From: Acetobacteraceae bacterium
Lineage (GTDB): Bacteria; Pseudomonadota; Alphaproteobacteria; Acetobacterales; Acetobacteraceae
DNA length: 40,857 bases
Assembly (NCBI GenBank): GCA_025354865.1
Contig: JANXMB010000109.1
Location: forward strand, 1-40,857
Direction: 5' to 3'
A program made the translations under genes and the position numbers. The notes beneath the pieces are model-generated. The model worked only from the letters and a program-made list of their open reading frames with translations. It did no database searches and was not told the origin of the DNA. Each line of letters starts with the position of its first letter. Position 1 is the first letter of the stretch. This document shows positions 15,530-23,378 of this stretch, one piece after another.

Positions 15530-16441
15530 TCAGACCGGATCCCACGCATAGACGTCGCGGGTGCGTTCCAGCGGGGTGAACGCCTTCTGCACCGCCGGCA
15601 GCCAATGCTCGGCCAGGTTTTCCGAGGTCCAGCCATCGGTCCGCGCCATGATGCGGATCGGGCGGGGCTGGTTGTAGAGGTAGATTTCGTTGCCACGGAC
15701 ACCGAAGATCTGGCCGGACACCTTGTTCGCCGCGTCGGTCCCCAGGAAGGAAATCAGCTTGGCGATGTGGTCCGGACGGGTCTTTTCCGCGCGCGCTTTC
15801 ATCTGCTCCTCGGTCTGGCCCGGCACCGTTTCGATCATGCGGCTGAATGCATGCGGCCCGATGCAGTTGGAGCGGATGTTGTAGCGCTGCATGTCCATCG
15901 CGATGCAGCGCGACAGGCCGGCAATGCCCAGCTTGGCGGCGCCGTAGTTGGTCTGCCCAACCGAACCGATCAGGCCGGAGGTGGAGGTGATGTGCACGTA
16001 GCAGCCGCTTTCCTGCTTGCGGAAATGCGGCACGGCGGCGCGGGAGACGTAGAAGGCGCCATAGAGATGCACCTTGATCACCGCGTCCCATTCTTCCGGG
16101 GACATGTAATGGAACATGCGGTCCCGCAGGATGCCGGCGTTGTTCACGACCATGTCGATGCGGCCGAAATTGTCGATCGCGTCCTGCACCATGCGCTGGG
16201 CGTCGTCCCAACTGGCGACGCTGCCGGCATTGGCAACGGCGCGACCGGCGCCATGCTTCTGCGTAATTTCCGCAACCACGCGCGCGGCCGGGCCGGCATC
16301 GCGGCCTTCGCCGGTCACAGTGCCGCCGATGTCGTTGACAACAACCATCGCCCCGTTCGCCGCCAGTTCCAGCGCGGTCGCCCGCCCAATCCCACCGCCG
16401 GCGCCGGTAACAACGGCGACCTTTCCATCCATCATGCCCAT
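15530..16441 (-). CDS. Short-chain dehydrogenase, 3-hydroxyacyl-CoA dehydrogenase type
   Basis: 303 residues, Rossmann fold. The nucleotide site is TGAGGGIG (residues 12-19), followed by NDIGG, the acidic turn typical of NAD-preferring members. NNAG is at 100-103, and the catalytic Ser153, Tyr166 and Lys170 are present (TNYGAAK). The long form with the NDIGGxxxGEG insert and the DRMFHYMSPEEWDAVIKVHL segment resembles the dehydrogenase part of peroxisomal-type multifunctional enzymes, so a 3-hydroxyacyl-CoA or similar substrate is likely. The ATG at 16441 has GGAGGG six bases upstream. First gene of a four-gene operon. Confidence 0.9.
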   Translation of the reverse strand: MGMMDGKVAVVTGAGGGIGRATALELAANGAMVVVNDIGGTVTGEGRDAGPAARVVAEITQKHGAGRAVANAGSVASWDDAQRMVQDAIDNFGRIDMVVNNAGILRDRMFHYMSPEEWDAVIKVHLYGAFYVSRAAVPHFRKQESGCYVHITSTSGLIGSVGQTNYGAAKLGIAGLSRCIAMDMQRYNIRSNCIGPHAFSRMIETVPGQTEEQMKARAEKTRPDHIAKLISFLGTDAANKVSGQIFGVRGNEIYLYNQPRPIRIMARTDGWTSENLAEHWLPAVQKAFTPLERTRDVYAWDPV

Positions 16442-16550
16442 GGCATTCCCTCCGTTAGAGTCCGAACGACCGGACAATGCGGGAAGTCGCTGGCCGTGTC
16501 ATCCCCACCGGTAGGAAAACCCGCGATTGGGTAAGTTCTTCGGGTGGGAG

Positions 16551-16576
16551 TTTTACGGGGGGAATTTTACGGGGGG
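16551..16576. repeat. Short tandem repeat in the divergent promoter region
   Basis: Two copies of TTTTACGGGGGG with a 14-base period lie about 80 bases before the cupredoxin gene, in the 212-bp gap between two divergent operons. It may be a binding site or a slippage-prone tract. Confidence 0.5.
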
Positions 16577-16653
16577 CGCCACGTCTACTTACCGGGGCGC
16601 CTGCGTCGGCAAATGGGGCGCCGCCGAGGAGGCATACGCCCCCGGGGGACACG

Positions 16654-17322
16654 ATGGGGCACACAACGAACCAATCCGGCAAACGCCGCCTTCGATTGGC
16701 ACTTCTGCTGGGCATCGCCTTACTCGCCCCATCGCGTCCGCAGGCGGCAAGCGTCGCCGCTATCGTCACCGATGAAAACGGCAAGCCGCTGGCCGATGCG
16801 GTGGTGACCATCGCCCCGCTGCCGGGCACCCCGATGCCGGCCATGTCCGCACTCCCCGAACCCACGACCATCGATCAGACCAACGAAACCTTCGTGCCGG
16901 CCGTCGCCGCCATCCGCTCGGGGGGCAGCGTGGTGTTCCGCAACGGCGATGCCATTCGCCACCATGTCTACTCCTTCGCCGCCATCCGCCCCTTCGAGTT
17001 GCTGCAAAATCCGGGGGAAACCTCCCCGCCGATCGTGTTCGACAAGCCTGGTTTCGCCGCGATCGGCTGCAACATCCACGACCACATGACGGCGTATGTG
17101 CTGGTGACCGACGCGCCGTGGGCCAAGGTCACCGACGCCGCCGGCAAGGCGGTGCTGAACGGGATCGGCGCCGGGCGGTTCGTCGCCACTGTCTGGCATC
17201 CTCGGCTGCGGCCCAAAGCCATTGCGCCGACCAAGGAGATTGCCCTGGAAAGCGCCGATTCCAACCTGACCGTCGCGCTGTCGGTGCTGCCGCCCCGGCG
17301 CCCGGCCCCGCGCGCGTATTAG
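16654..17322 (+). CDS. Secreted cupredoxin-like protein (methylamine-utilisation type)
   Basis: 222 residues. Residues 1-32 are a Sec signal peptide (RRLRLALLLGIALLAPSRPQA). The mature protein opens with a carboxypeptidase-regulatory/Ig-like stretch (AIVTDENGKPLADAVVTI) and continues into a cupredoxin-like domain. Candidate copper ligands are His103-His104 (GDAIRHHVYSF) and the cluster Cys139, His142, His144, Met145 (GCNIHDHMTAYVLV), close to the blue-copper C-x-x-H-x-x-M pattern. Proteins of this kind are usually annotated as methylamine-utilisation protein, but no mau genes are here. It begins a three-gene operon with the c-di-GMP gene eight bases downstream. A periplasmic copper protein or copper sensor is inference. 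Confidence 0.8.
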   Translation: MGHTTNQSGKRRLRLALLLGIALLAPSRPQAASVAAIVTDENGKPLADAVVTIAPLPGTPMPAMSALPEPTTIDQTNETFVPAVAAIRSGGSVVFRNGDAIRHHVYSFAAIRPFELLQNPGETSPPIVFDKPGFAAIGCNIHDHMTAYVLVTDAPWAKVTDAAGKAVLNGIGAGRFVATVWHPRLRPKAIAPTKEIALESADSNLTVALSVLPPRRPAPRAY

Positions 17323-17329
17323 ACCGACG

Positions 17330-19669
17330 ATGCGCTTCGGCACCCGCCTTGCGCTGTTCGTGACGGCGACGCTGCTGGTGGTCGGCGCGACCACCGGGGT
17401 AGGCGTCCGCTTCCTGCTGCGCGACATCCTGATCGACGACGGCAAAACCCAGGTCGTCGCGGCGGAGGCCCGGTTCCACAAGCAGTTGACCGAACTCGGC
17501 CGCTCCATGGCCGAGGGCGTGCGCCTGCTGACGTTGGATTTCGCGTTACGCCGAGCGATTGCGGATCGCGATGCGGCGACAGTGCTGTCGGCGTTGCGCA
17601 ATCATGGGCGGCGGGTCGGTGCCAGCCGGACCATCCTGATCGACACCGACGGCACCGTCGCGGGCGACACATCCGACGATGCCGCCGGCGCCGGCGCGGC
17701 TTTCCCCTTCCCCGCCCTGCTGGATCGCGCGGCGGAGGAAGAATACGCCGCGATGGTCGCGATCGTGGAGAACAAGCCGGTCTGGCTCGTCGTGGTCCCC
17801 GTCCTCGCCCCCGATCCCATCGCCTACATCGCCGCCGCCTTGCCGCTCGACTCCGCTCGGCTGCTCCGCATGCAGGACGCGATCGGCCTGCCTGGACAAC
17901 TCGGCTTGGCGGCGCGCGGTCCGGCGGGGTGGCGGCAGGTTGCCGGCAGCATGGGCGATCGGCTGCCCGAACATTTGCCGCTGGAGGGGAACGAGCCGAC
18001 GGTGGTGGCCTTCGATGGCGACGAGGACATCGTCCTAACCCGCATTCTGGCGGTGCCGGAAAATAGCCCGGCGGTCATGACCGTCATCGGCTACCCGCTG
18101 TCCGATGCGCTGCGGCGCTATCAACGCATTCTGCTGGGCCTTGTCCCCGCCCTCGCGCTTGGCGGCGGTGCGGCGCTGATCGGGCTGGCGGCGATCGCGC
18201 GCGGCGTGTCGCGGCCGATCGAGGTGCTGGCCGGCTATACCGAACGGATCGCGGCCGGCGACTACACACCGCCGCCGCCGCTGGCGCGGGGGGACGAGTT
18301 GGGCCAGCTCAGCGTGGCGTTGCACGCCATGACGCGGGCGATTTCCGATCGCGAGGACCGCATCCGCCATCAGGCGACCCACGATCCGATCACCGGCCTG
18401 ACCAATCGCGATGCGTTCCTGGCGACTGTGCAAGCGGCGGACCCGGCCGGCGCCATGGTTGTGGTTGCCCTGACCGCGTGGCGCGACACCGTCCGCACCG
18501 TCGGGCGAGAAATCGGGGAGGGTCTGATGCACGACGTCGGCCAGCGCATCGCGTCGATCCTGCCCGCCAACGTTCCGCTCGGGGCAATCGGCGAAAACGC
18601 CTTCGCCGTCTATCTGCCCGGTGCCGATCCCGCCGCCGCGCGGGCGATCGCCGCGCATATCGCCGAACTCTGCGATCTGCCGTATCGCAACGCCGATCCT
18701 TATCTGGAACCCGGCCTCAACATCGATATCCCCGTTGCGGCCGGGATTGCGCTGCGCCCGGATCACGGCAGCGATCCCGCCTTGCTGGTACGCCGAGCAG
18801 AGGTGGCTTTGCTGGCGGCGATGCAGCAGCAGACGCGGGTGGCAAGCTACGATCCCGATGCCGATCCGCATCGGCCGATGCGGCTGTCGCTGATGAACGA
18901 TCTGCGCGTCGGGCTGCGCCGCAACGAGTTCCAACTGCTGTACCAACCGAAGCTGGACCTGCGCACCAATACCATTACCGGGGCCGAGGCATTGATCCGC
19001 TGGCAGCACCCGACGCAGGGGTTTCTGCCGCCGGACGAGTTCATCTCCCTTGCGGAACAGACCGGCAATATCCAGCATGTGACCCGCTGGGTGCTGCGCA
19101 ACGGCTTGCTGGAAGCATCGGCGTGGCAAGCGGCCGGGCTGTCGGTTCGGCTGGCGATCAATCTTTCGGTGCGCGATCTGTCGGACGAGAAATTGCCGGA
19201 ACGTATCGCCGAATTGCTGCAAAATATCGGCTTGCCGCCGCGTGCGCTGGTGCTGGAGGTGACGGAAAGCGCCATCATGGGGGAACCGGAACGGGCGATC
19301 GCGGTGTTGCGGCGGTTGGAGCAACTGGGCCTCGACATTGCGATCGACGATTTCGGCGTGGGCCAATCCTCGCTTGCCTATCTACGGCGTTTGCCGATAT
19401 GCGAAATCAAACTCGATAAAAGTTTCATTATGCAGCTTCGACAGAATTCCGACGACCGCACCATCGTCCGATCCGTTATCGAATTGGCCCACGGCCTGGG
19501 CTACCGCGTGACGGCCGAGGGCGTGGAGGATGCTTTCGGCCTCGATCTATTGCGCTCGTTCGGCTGCGACTATGCGCAGGGCTATTATATCGCCCGCCCG
19601 CTGCCGGCGGCGACCTTCCGCGCCCTGGTCGCATCCGGTCCCGACCCGGCGCTAGGTGCCCCGGCATGA
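17330..19669 (+). CDS. Membrane c-di-GMP phosphodiesterase: periplasmic sensor, HAMP, degenerate GGDEF, EAL
   Basis: 779 residues. TM1 is about 8-28, the periplasmic sensor domain 30-260, TM2 268-290, and HAMP 292-345 (ARGVSRPIEVLAGYTERIAAGDY). The GGDEF domain starts THDPITGLTNRDAF, but its active site reads GENAF (421-425), so cyclase activity is lost. The EAL domain keeps the catalytic set: EAL 553-555, INLSV, LEVTES, IDDFGVGQSS, KLDKSF and AEGVED, so it should hydrolyse c-di-GMP to pGpG. The start has no clear ribosome site and may depend on coupling to the upstream gene. The stop overlaps the barrel gene ATG by four bases. The dead GGDEF may bind GTP and regulate the EAL domain, as known for some homologues. 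Confidence 0.92.
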   Translation: MRFGTRLALFVTATLLVVGATTGVGVRFLLRDILIDDGKTQVVAAEARFHKQLTELGRSMAEGVRLLTLDFALRRAIADRDAATVLSALRNHGRRVGASRTILIDTDGTVAGDTSDDAAGAGAAFPFPALLDRAAEEEYAAMVAIVENKPVWLVVVPVLAPDPIAYIAAALPLDSARLLRMQDAIGLPGQLGLAARGPAGWRQVAGSMGDRLPEHLPLEGNEPTVVAFDGDEDIVLTRILAVPENSPAVMTVIGYPLSDALRRYQRILLGLVPALALGGGAALIGLAAIARGVSRPIEVLAGYTERIAAGDYTPPPPLARGDELGQLSVALHAMTRAISDREDRIRHQATHDPITGLTNRDAFLATVQAADPAGAMVVVALTAWRDTVRTVGREIGEGLMHDVGQRIASILPANVPLGAIGENAFAVYLPGADPAAARAIAAHIAELCDLPYRNADPYLEPGLNIDIPVAAGIALRPDHGSDPALLVRRAEVALLAAMQQQTRVASYDPDADPHRPMRLSLMNDLRVGLRRNEFQLLYQPKLDLRTNTITGAEALIRWQHPTQGFLPPDEFISLAEQTGNIQHVTRWVLRNGLLEASAWQAAGLSVRLAINLSVRDLSDEKLPERIAELLQNIGLPPRALVLEVTESAIMGEPERAIAVLRRLEQLGLDIAIDDFGVGQSSLAYLRRLPICEIKLDKSFIMQLRQNSDDRTIVRSVIELAHGLGYRVTAEGVEDAFGLDLLRSFGCDYAQGYYIARPLPAATFRALVASGPDPALGAPA

Positions 19670-20859
19670 GGCTGTGTTTCGGCCTGCTGGCGGTGTTCGC
19701 CGGGCTGACCGAAACCGCGCGGGCGCAGGAAGTTTCCTTGAGCGGGCGGCTGGATTTCAGGCTGGTGGCACCGTCCGGGGAAGATAGCAATTTCGACGGC
19801 GGGCTGGGCAAATTCCGCTGGGGCAACGGACGCGGCAGCCCGGTGTTGCCCGACCTCGGCGGTGCCATCCTGCGCGGATCGGTGCTGCTGACACCGGAAC
19901 TACGCGCGGTGGCGGATATCCGTTACGACCCGCGACAGAAAACCGCCGTCGATCTGCTGGACGCCTATGTGCGGTGGCGGCCGGTTTCGACCACCAACTG
20001 GCGTTGGTCGGTCAAGCTGGGTGCCTTTTTCGCGCCGATTTCGTTGGAAAATACCGGCATCGGCTGGACCTCGGAATGGACGATCACGCCATCGGCGATC
20101 GATTCGTGGGTCGGTCAGGAATTGCGCACCATCGGTGCCGAAACAACCCTGGAGTGGCGCGGTTCGGTCGATCGTTTCGAGGCGGTCGGCGCGGTGTTCG
20201 GGTTGAACGAACCGGCGGGCGAGACGATCGACGCCTATGGCTGGACCTTCAACGACCGACCCACCGGCTTGTTCGACCATTTGCGGCTTCCCGAACAGGA
20301 ACAGCGGTATAGCCACGAGTTTCGGCAGTTCGACCATGCGGTGGGGTATTATGCCGGGCTGGCCTGGGAACGCCCGGACACCGGGCGGCTGGCGTTGCTG
20401 TACTACGACAATCGCACCGATCCGGCGGCGCACGACAGTTACGAATTCAACTGGCACACACAATTCTGGAGCCTGGGCTACAGCACCCAGTTCGGCCCCG
20501 TCGTGGTGCTGGCGCAGGCGCTGGCGGGTTCCACCACCATCGCGCCGACCCCGACCTTCGTCAGTACCACCGATTTCTGGTCGTATTACGTGCTGGCCGG
20601 GATCGAGCGGGGGGCCTGGCGCTATGCCGTGCGCTTCGACCAGTTCGGCACCAGGGGTCACCAACCCGGCACCGATCTGAAATCCGACGAACGCGGCATC
20701 GCAGGCACGGCGGCGGTGACCTGGACCCCTCGCAAGGGCCTGAGCATCGTGGCCGAGGTTCTGACGGTCGATTACAACCGACCGCTGCGCACGACGATCG
20801 GCAAGCCCGCCCACACCACCGAAACCCAGGCGCAGATCGCGCTGCGCGTCGGGTTCTAG
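19666..20859 (+). CDS. Outer-membrane beta-barrel protein (porin-like)
   Basis: 397 residues. Residues 1-20 form a signal peptide ending ARAQ. The rest alternates polar and aromatic residues in amphipathic strands (LSGRLDFRLVAP, WRWSVKLGAFFAPISLENTG, GRLALLYYDN, WSLGYSTQFGPVVVLAQAL) and ends in Phe (QIALRVGF), the C-terminal signal read by the BAM complex. Tryptophan and tyrosine are abundant, as in aromatic belts. The start overlaps the phosphodiesterase gene (ATGA), so the three genes from 16654 are made together. The cargo is unknown; a channel for the metal or ligand handled by the cupredoxin-like protein is speculation. It overlaps the convergent gene at 20856 by four bases. Confidence 0.82.
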   Translation: MRLCFGLLAVFAGLTETARAQEVSLSGRLDFRLVAPSGEDSNFDGGLGKFRWGNGRGSPVLPDLGGAILRGSVLLTPELRAVADIRYDPRQKTAVDLLDAYVRWRPVSTTNWRWSVKLGAFFAPISLENTGIGWTSEWTITPSAIDSWVGQELRTIGAETTLEWRGSVDRFEAVGAVFGLNEPAGETIDAYGWTFNDRPTGLFDHLRLPEQEQRYSHEFRQFDHAVGYYAGLAWERPDTGRLALLYYDNRTDPAAHDSYEFNWHTQFWSLGYSTQFGPVVVLAQALAGSTTIAPTPTFVSTTDFWSYYVLAGIERGAWRYAVRFDQFGTRGHQPGTDLKSDERGIAGTAAVTWTPRKGLSIVAEVLTVDYNRPLRTTIGKPAHTTETQAQIALRVGF

Positions 20860-21434
20860 CGCCGCTCGGTCCAGCTTTCGGAGAATGCCAGCGCACAGGT
20901 GCTGAACGGTTTGCCTTCCCGCACCCGCGCCCAAGGTTGCCCGGCCGCTTCCACCCCGTTGCGGGTCAAGCGCGCGCCCAAAGCCGGGATCAGCAAGGTG
21001 CAAACGCCATAGCGCCGGGTCGGATCGGCAAAAGGCTCGGTGTGGATCAGCAAAGGTTCGCCGATGCGATACCAGGTCAGCGCGATTTCCTCGTCCACGG
21101 TATCCAGCCGCTCGGTCCAGAAATCCCGCGCATCGCCGTTCTTGCTGAACTGGGCGTCGGTGACCGGAATGGTCGTATCGGCGGTTTCCGGATTGAGCAT
21201 CCCCTGCACCGTCTCCTGCAACCACCGCGCCATGGCAATGTTGTCGGAATAGATGCGCCATTTGGCATCGGTCAGCTCGCTCTTGAGGTAGAGCACATGC
21301 CCCGGGCCGGCCGGCGACATCAGAATGCGCCAATAGCTGGCATTGGTCGTAATCGGCCCGTCGTCGGTGGCGCTGAGGCGAAGGAACGGGTTTTCGCCGG
21401 TCAGGATCGTGCGATTGGGATCGAGGGTTGGCAT
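20856..21434 (-). CDS. Conserved-looking hypothetical protein, soluble
   Basis: 192 residues with no signal peptide or membrane segment. Segments such as SYWRILMSPAGPGHVLYLKSELTDAKWRIYSDNIAMARWLQ and GVCTLLIPALGARLTRNG suggest a mixed alpha-beta fold, and the second half resembles a beta-rich ligand-binding domain. I do not recognise the family. The ATG at 21434 has a GGAGGA ribosome site nine bases upstream. It is divergent from the alpha/beta hydrolase gene at 21493, with a shared 58-base promoter region. Confidence 0.75.
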   Translation of the reverse strand: MPTLDPNRTILTGENPFLRLSATDDGPITTNASYWRILMSPAGPGHVLYLKSELTDAKWRIYSDNIAMARWLQETVQGMLNPETADTTIPVTDAQFSKNGDARDFWTERLDTVDEEIALTWYRIGEPLLIHTEPFADPTRRYGVCTLLIPALGARLTRNGVEAAGQPWARVREGKPFSTCALAFSESWTERR

Positions 21435-21492
21435 GGCACTGTGTCCTCCGTATTTCGTTGCTCCAGTTTATACCAACGGGAGGCGCAGGCCT

Positions 21493-22278
21493 ATGCCCAG
21501 CATCGACACCGGCCGCGTTGCTTTATTCTATCAGGACACCGGCGTGGGATCGGGCGATGCGCCGCCGATCCTGCTGCTGCACGAACTCGGCGGCAGCAGC
21601 GAAAGCTGGGCCAAGACGATCCCGCTGCTGGGCGCCCGCCGGCGGGTGGTCGCGGTCGATTTCCGCTGCGCCGGCCGGTCGGAGAAACCGGTGGAACCCT
21701 TCGCGCTGGAAGCGTTGGCGGACGATCTGGCGGCGGTGGCGGGGGCGCTGGGAATCGGCCGTTTCGATGTCGTTGGCGCGGCTTTAGGCTCCCTGGTTGG
21801 GGCCGTGCTGGCGGTGCGCCACCCCCGACTGGTGCGGCGACTGGCGATGTTCGCGGTCGCCCCCGCGATGGCCGGACCGACCCGCATTTACCTCGCGGAA
21901 CGGGCGGCGCTGGTCCGGACCGTCGGCATGCGCGGCGTGGCCGAGGCCAGTTTGAACAACGCCTTCCCCGAGTCCCACGCCGCCATGCGGGCGGAATATC
22001 GCAGCATCTATCTCGCCAACGATCCCAACGCCTATGCCGAATTATCCCTGGCGTTGGCGCGGTTCGAACCGACGCCGGCCGACTGGGGGCGAATCGCCGT
22101 GCCGACCCTGGTGGCGTCCGGCGCCCAGGATTTCATCTGGCCCCCCGCCCTGGGACAGCAGGTCGCCGCCCTGATTCCCGGCGCGCGCTGCGAAATTCTG
22201 GCCGAAGCCGGGCACTTTCCGCATTTGCAGGCGCCCGAGGCCCTGTCGCTTATGGCCATCGGCTTCTTCAACGGCTAA
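21493..22278 (+). CDS. Alpha/beta hydrolase-fold protein lacking the nucleophile serine
   Basis: 261 residues. The fold is clear: ILLLHELGGSSESWAKTIPLL (HGxxG-type oxyanion loop), VVAVDFRCAGRSEKP, the nucleophile elbow, Asp213 in SGAQDFIWPP and His241 in EAGHFPHLQAPE. The elbow reads Gly95-Ala-Ala97-Leu-Gly99 where G-x-S-x-G is expected, so the nucleophile position is Ala; Ser100 lies three residues on and does not replace it in the usual geometry. The protein is therefore either non-hydrolytic (binding, lyase or cofactor-free dioxygenase-like roles are known in the fold) or inactive. The closest general pattern is the 3-oxoadipate enol-lactonase group. No aromatic-catabolism genes adjoin it. 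Confidence 0.87.
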   Translation: MPSIDTGRVALFYQDTGVGSGDAPPILLLHELGGSSESWAKTIPLLGARRRVVAVDFRCAGRSEKPVEPFALEALADDLAAVAGALGIGRFDVVGAALGSLVGAVLAVRHPRLVRRLAMFAVAPAMAGPTRIYLAERAALVRTVGMRGVAEASLNNAFPESHAAMRAEYRSIYLANDPNAYAELSLALARFEPTPADWGRIAVPTLVASGAQDFIWPPALGQQVAALIPGARCEILAEAGHFPHLQAPEALSLMAIGFFNG

Positions 22279-22351
22279 ACCACGCCCACCGCGTCAGCGG
22301 TTAAACCCTGCCGCCGCGCGGTCGGTCCGCGCCCCATGGAGATTGTGTAGA

Positions 22352-23272
22352 ATGCGTCCTTTCTCGCGAGTGGCCCTGCTTCTCACAACCGGTGTGTTTC
22401 TCGCCGCCGCCGACGCCCCGCCTGCCCCGGCGCCAACTGCGCCCGCGCCGGATTTCGTCGCCCGTCGCGGCGATGTGCGCCTGACGGCCGCCGATATCCG
22501 CGAGGCGCTGGGCCGAGCGGACGCGAATTTGCGGGATCAGGTGATCGCGAATCCGCAGGCGCTGTCGGAGTTCGTGAAGGAACGGATGATCCGGCAAATC
22601 CTGCTGACCGAGGCGCACGCTGCCAAATGGGAGCAAAACCCGGAAATCGCGGCAAAAGCGAACGACGTTCGCGATAGCGCCGTCGTGCAACTTTGGCTGG
22701 CATCGAAGGCGCAGGTCGATCCGTCCTACCCGACGCAAGCCGAGCTGGAAGCGGCGTACGAGGCCAATAAGGCGCGCTTCGTGGTGCCGCCGCAATATCA
22801 TGTGCAACAAATCGCCGTCCTGCTGGCGCCGAACGCGGCCAAGGATGCGGTCGATCTGGCGATGAAGAAAGCCAAGGACCTGCGGGCGCTCGTCGCCAAA
22901 CCCGGCGCCGATTTCGCCGATCTGGCCAAGAAAAACTCGCAAGATCCCGCCTCGGCGGGGAAAGGCGGCGACCTCGGCTGGTTGCGCGAAGACCAAATTC
23001 TGAAACCGGTGCGCGATGTGCTGCAAAACATGGCCGACAATGCCATCAGCGACCCCATCCGCGGCGCCGACTCCCTTCATGTCGTCAAGCTGCTCGGCAA
23101 AAAGCCGCAATCGACGCTGCCGCTCGATCAAGTGAAACCGAATTTGATCGCCGCCCTGCGTCAGGCGCGGTCGCAGCAAATGAGCACCGCCTACCTGGAA
23201 GACATGCTGAAAAAAGAGCCGGTGCAGTTGAACGACGCCGGTCTGGCTGCCAAACTCGCGCCACCGAAATAA
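22352..23272 (+). CDS. Parvulin-type peptidyl-prolyl isomerase, secreted
   Basis: 306 residues. Residues 1-22 are a signal peptide (RVALLLTTGVFLAAADA), followed by a Pro/Ala-rich linker. Residues 35-135 form the helical SurA/PrsA-like chaperone region (EFVKERMIRQILLTEAHAAKW). Residues 145-250 are a parvulin domain (YHVQQIAVLL, ADFADLAKKNSQDPASAGKGGDLGW, HVVKLLGKKP). It should assist folding of exported proteins in the periplasm. An ATG at 22352 was chosen over a TTG nine bases upstream. The next two plus-strand genes encode an FHA protein and a very large probably exported protease; a folding role for that protein is conceivable only. Confidence 0.88.
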   Translation: MRPFSRVALLLTTGVFLAAADAPPAPAPTAPAPDFVARRGDVRLTAADIREALGRADANLRDQVIANPQALSEFVKERMIRQILLTEAHAAKWEQNPEIAAKANDVRDSAVVQLWLASKAQVDPSYPTQAELEAAYEANKARFVVPPQYHVQQIAVLLAPNAAKDAVDLAMKKAKDLRALVAKPGADFADLAKKNSQDPASAGKGGDLGWLREDQILKPVRDVLQNMADNAISDPIRGADSLHVVKLLGKKPQSTLPLDQVKPNLIAALRQARSQQMSTAYLEDMLKKEPVQLNDAGLAAKLAPPK

Positions 23273-23378
23273 TCGCGTGGGGGGTTCGTTTTGCGACAGA
23301 CATCGACGTCGCGCGTAACGACAATGGCAATAGCGGGGGGCCGATGGACGGTTCCCCCGCCGATGGTTCGATAACGTC

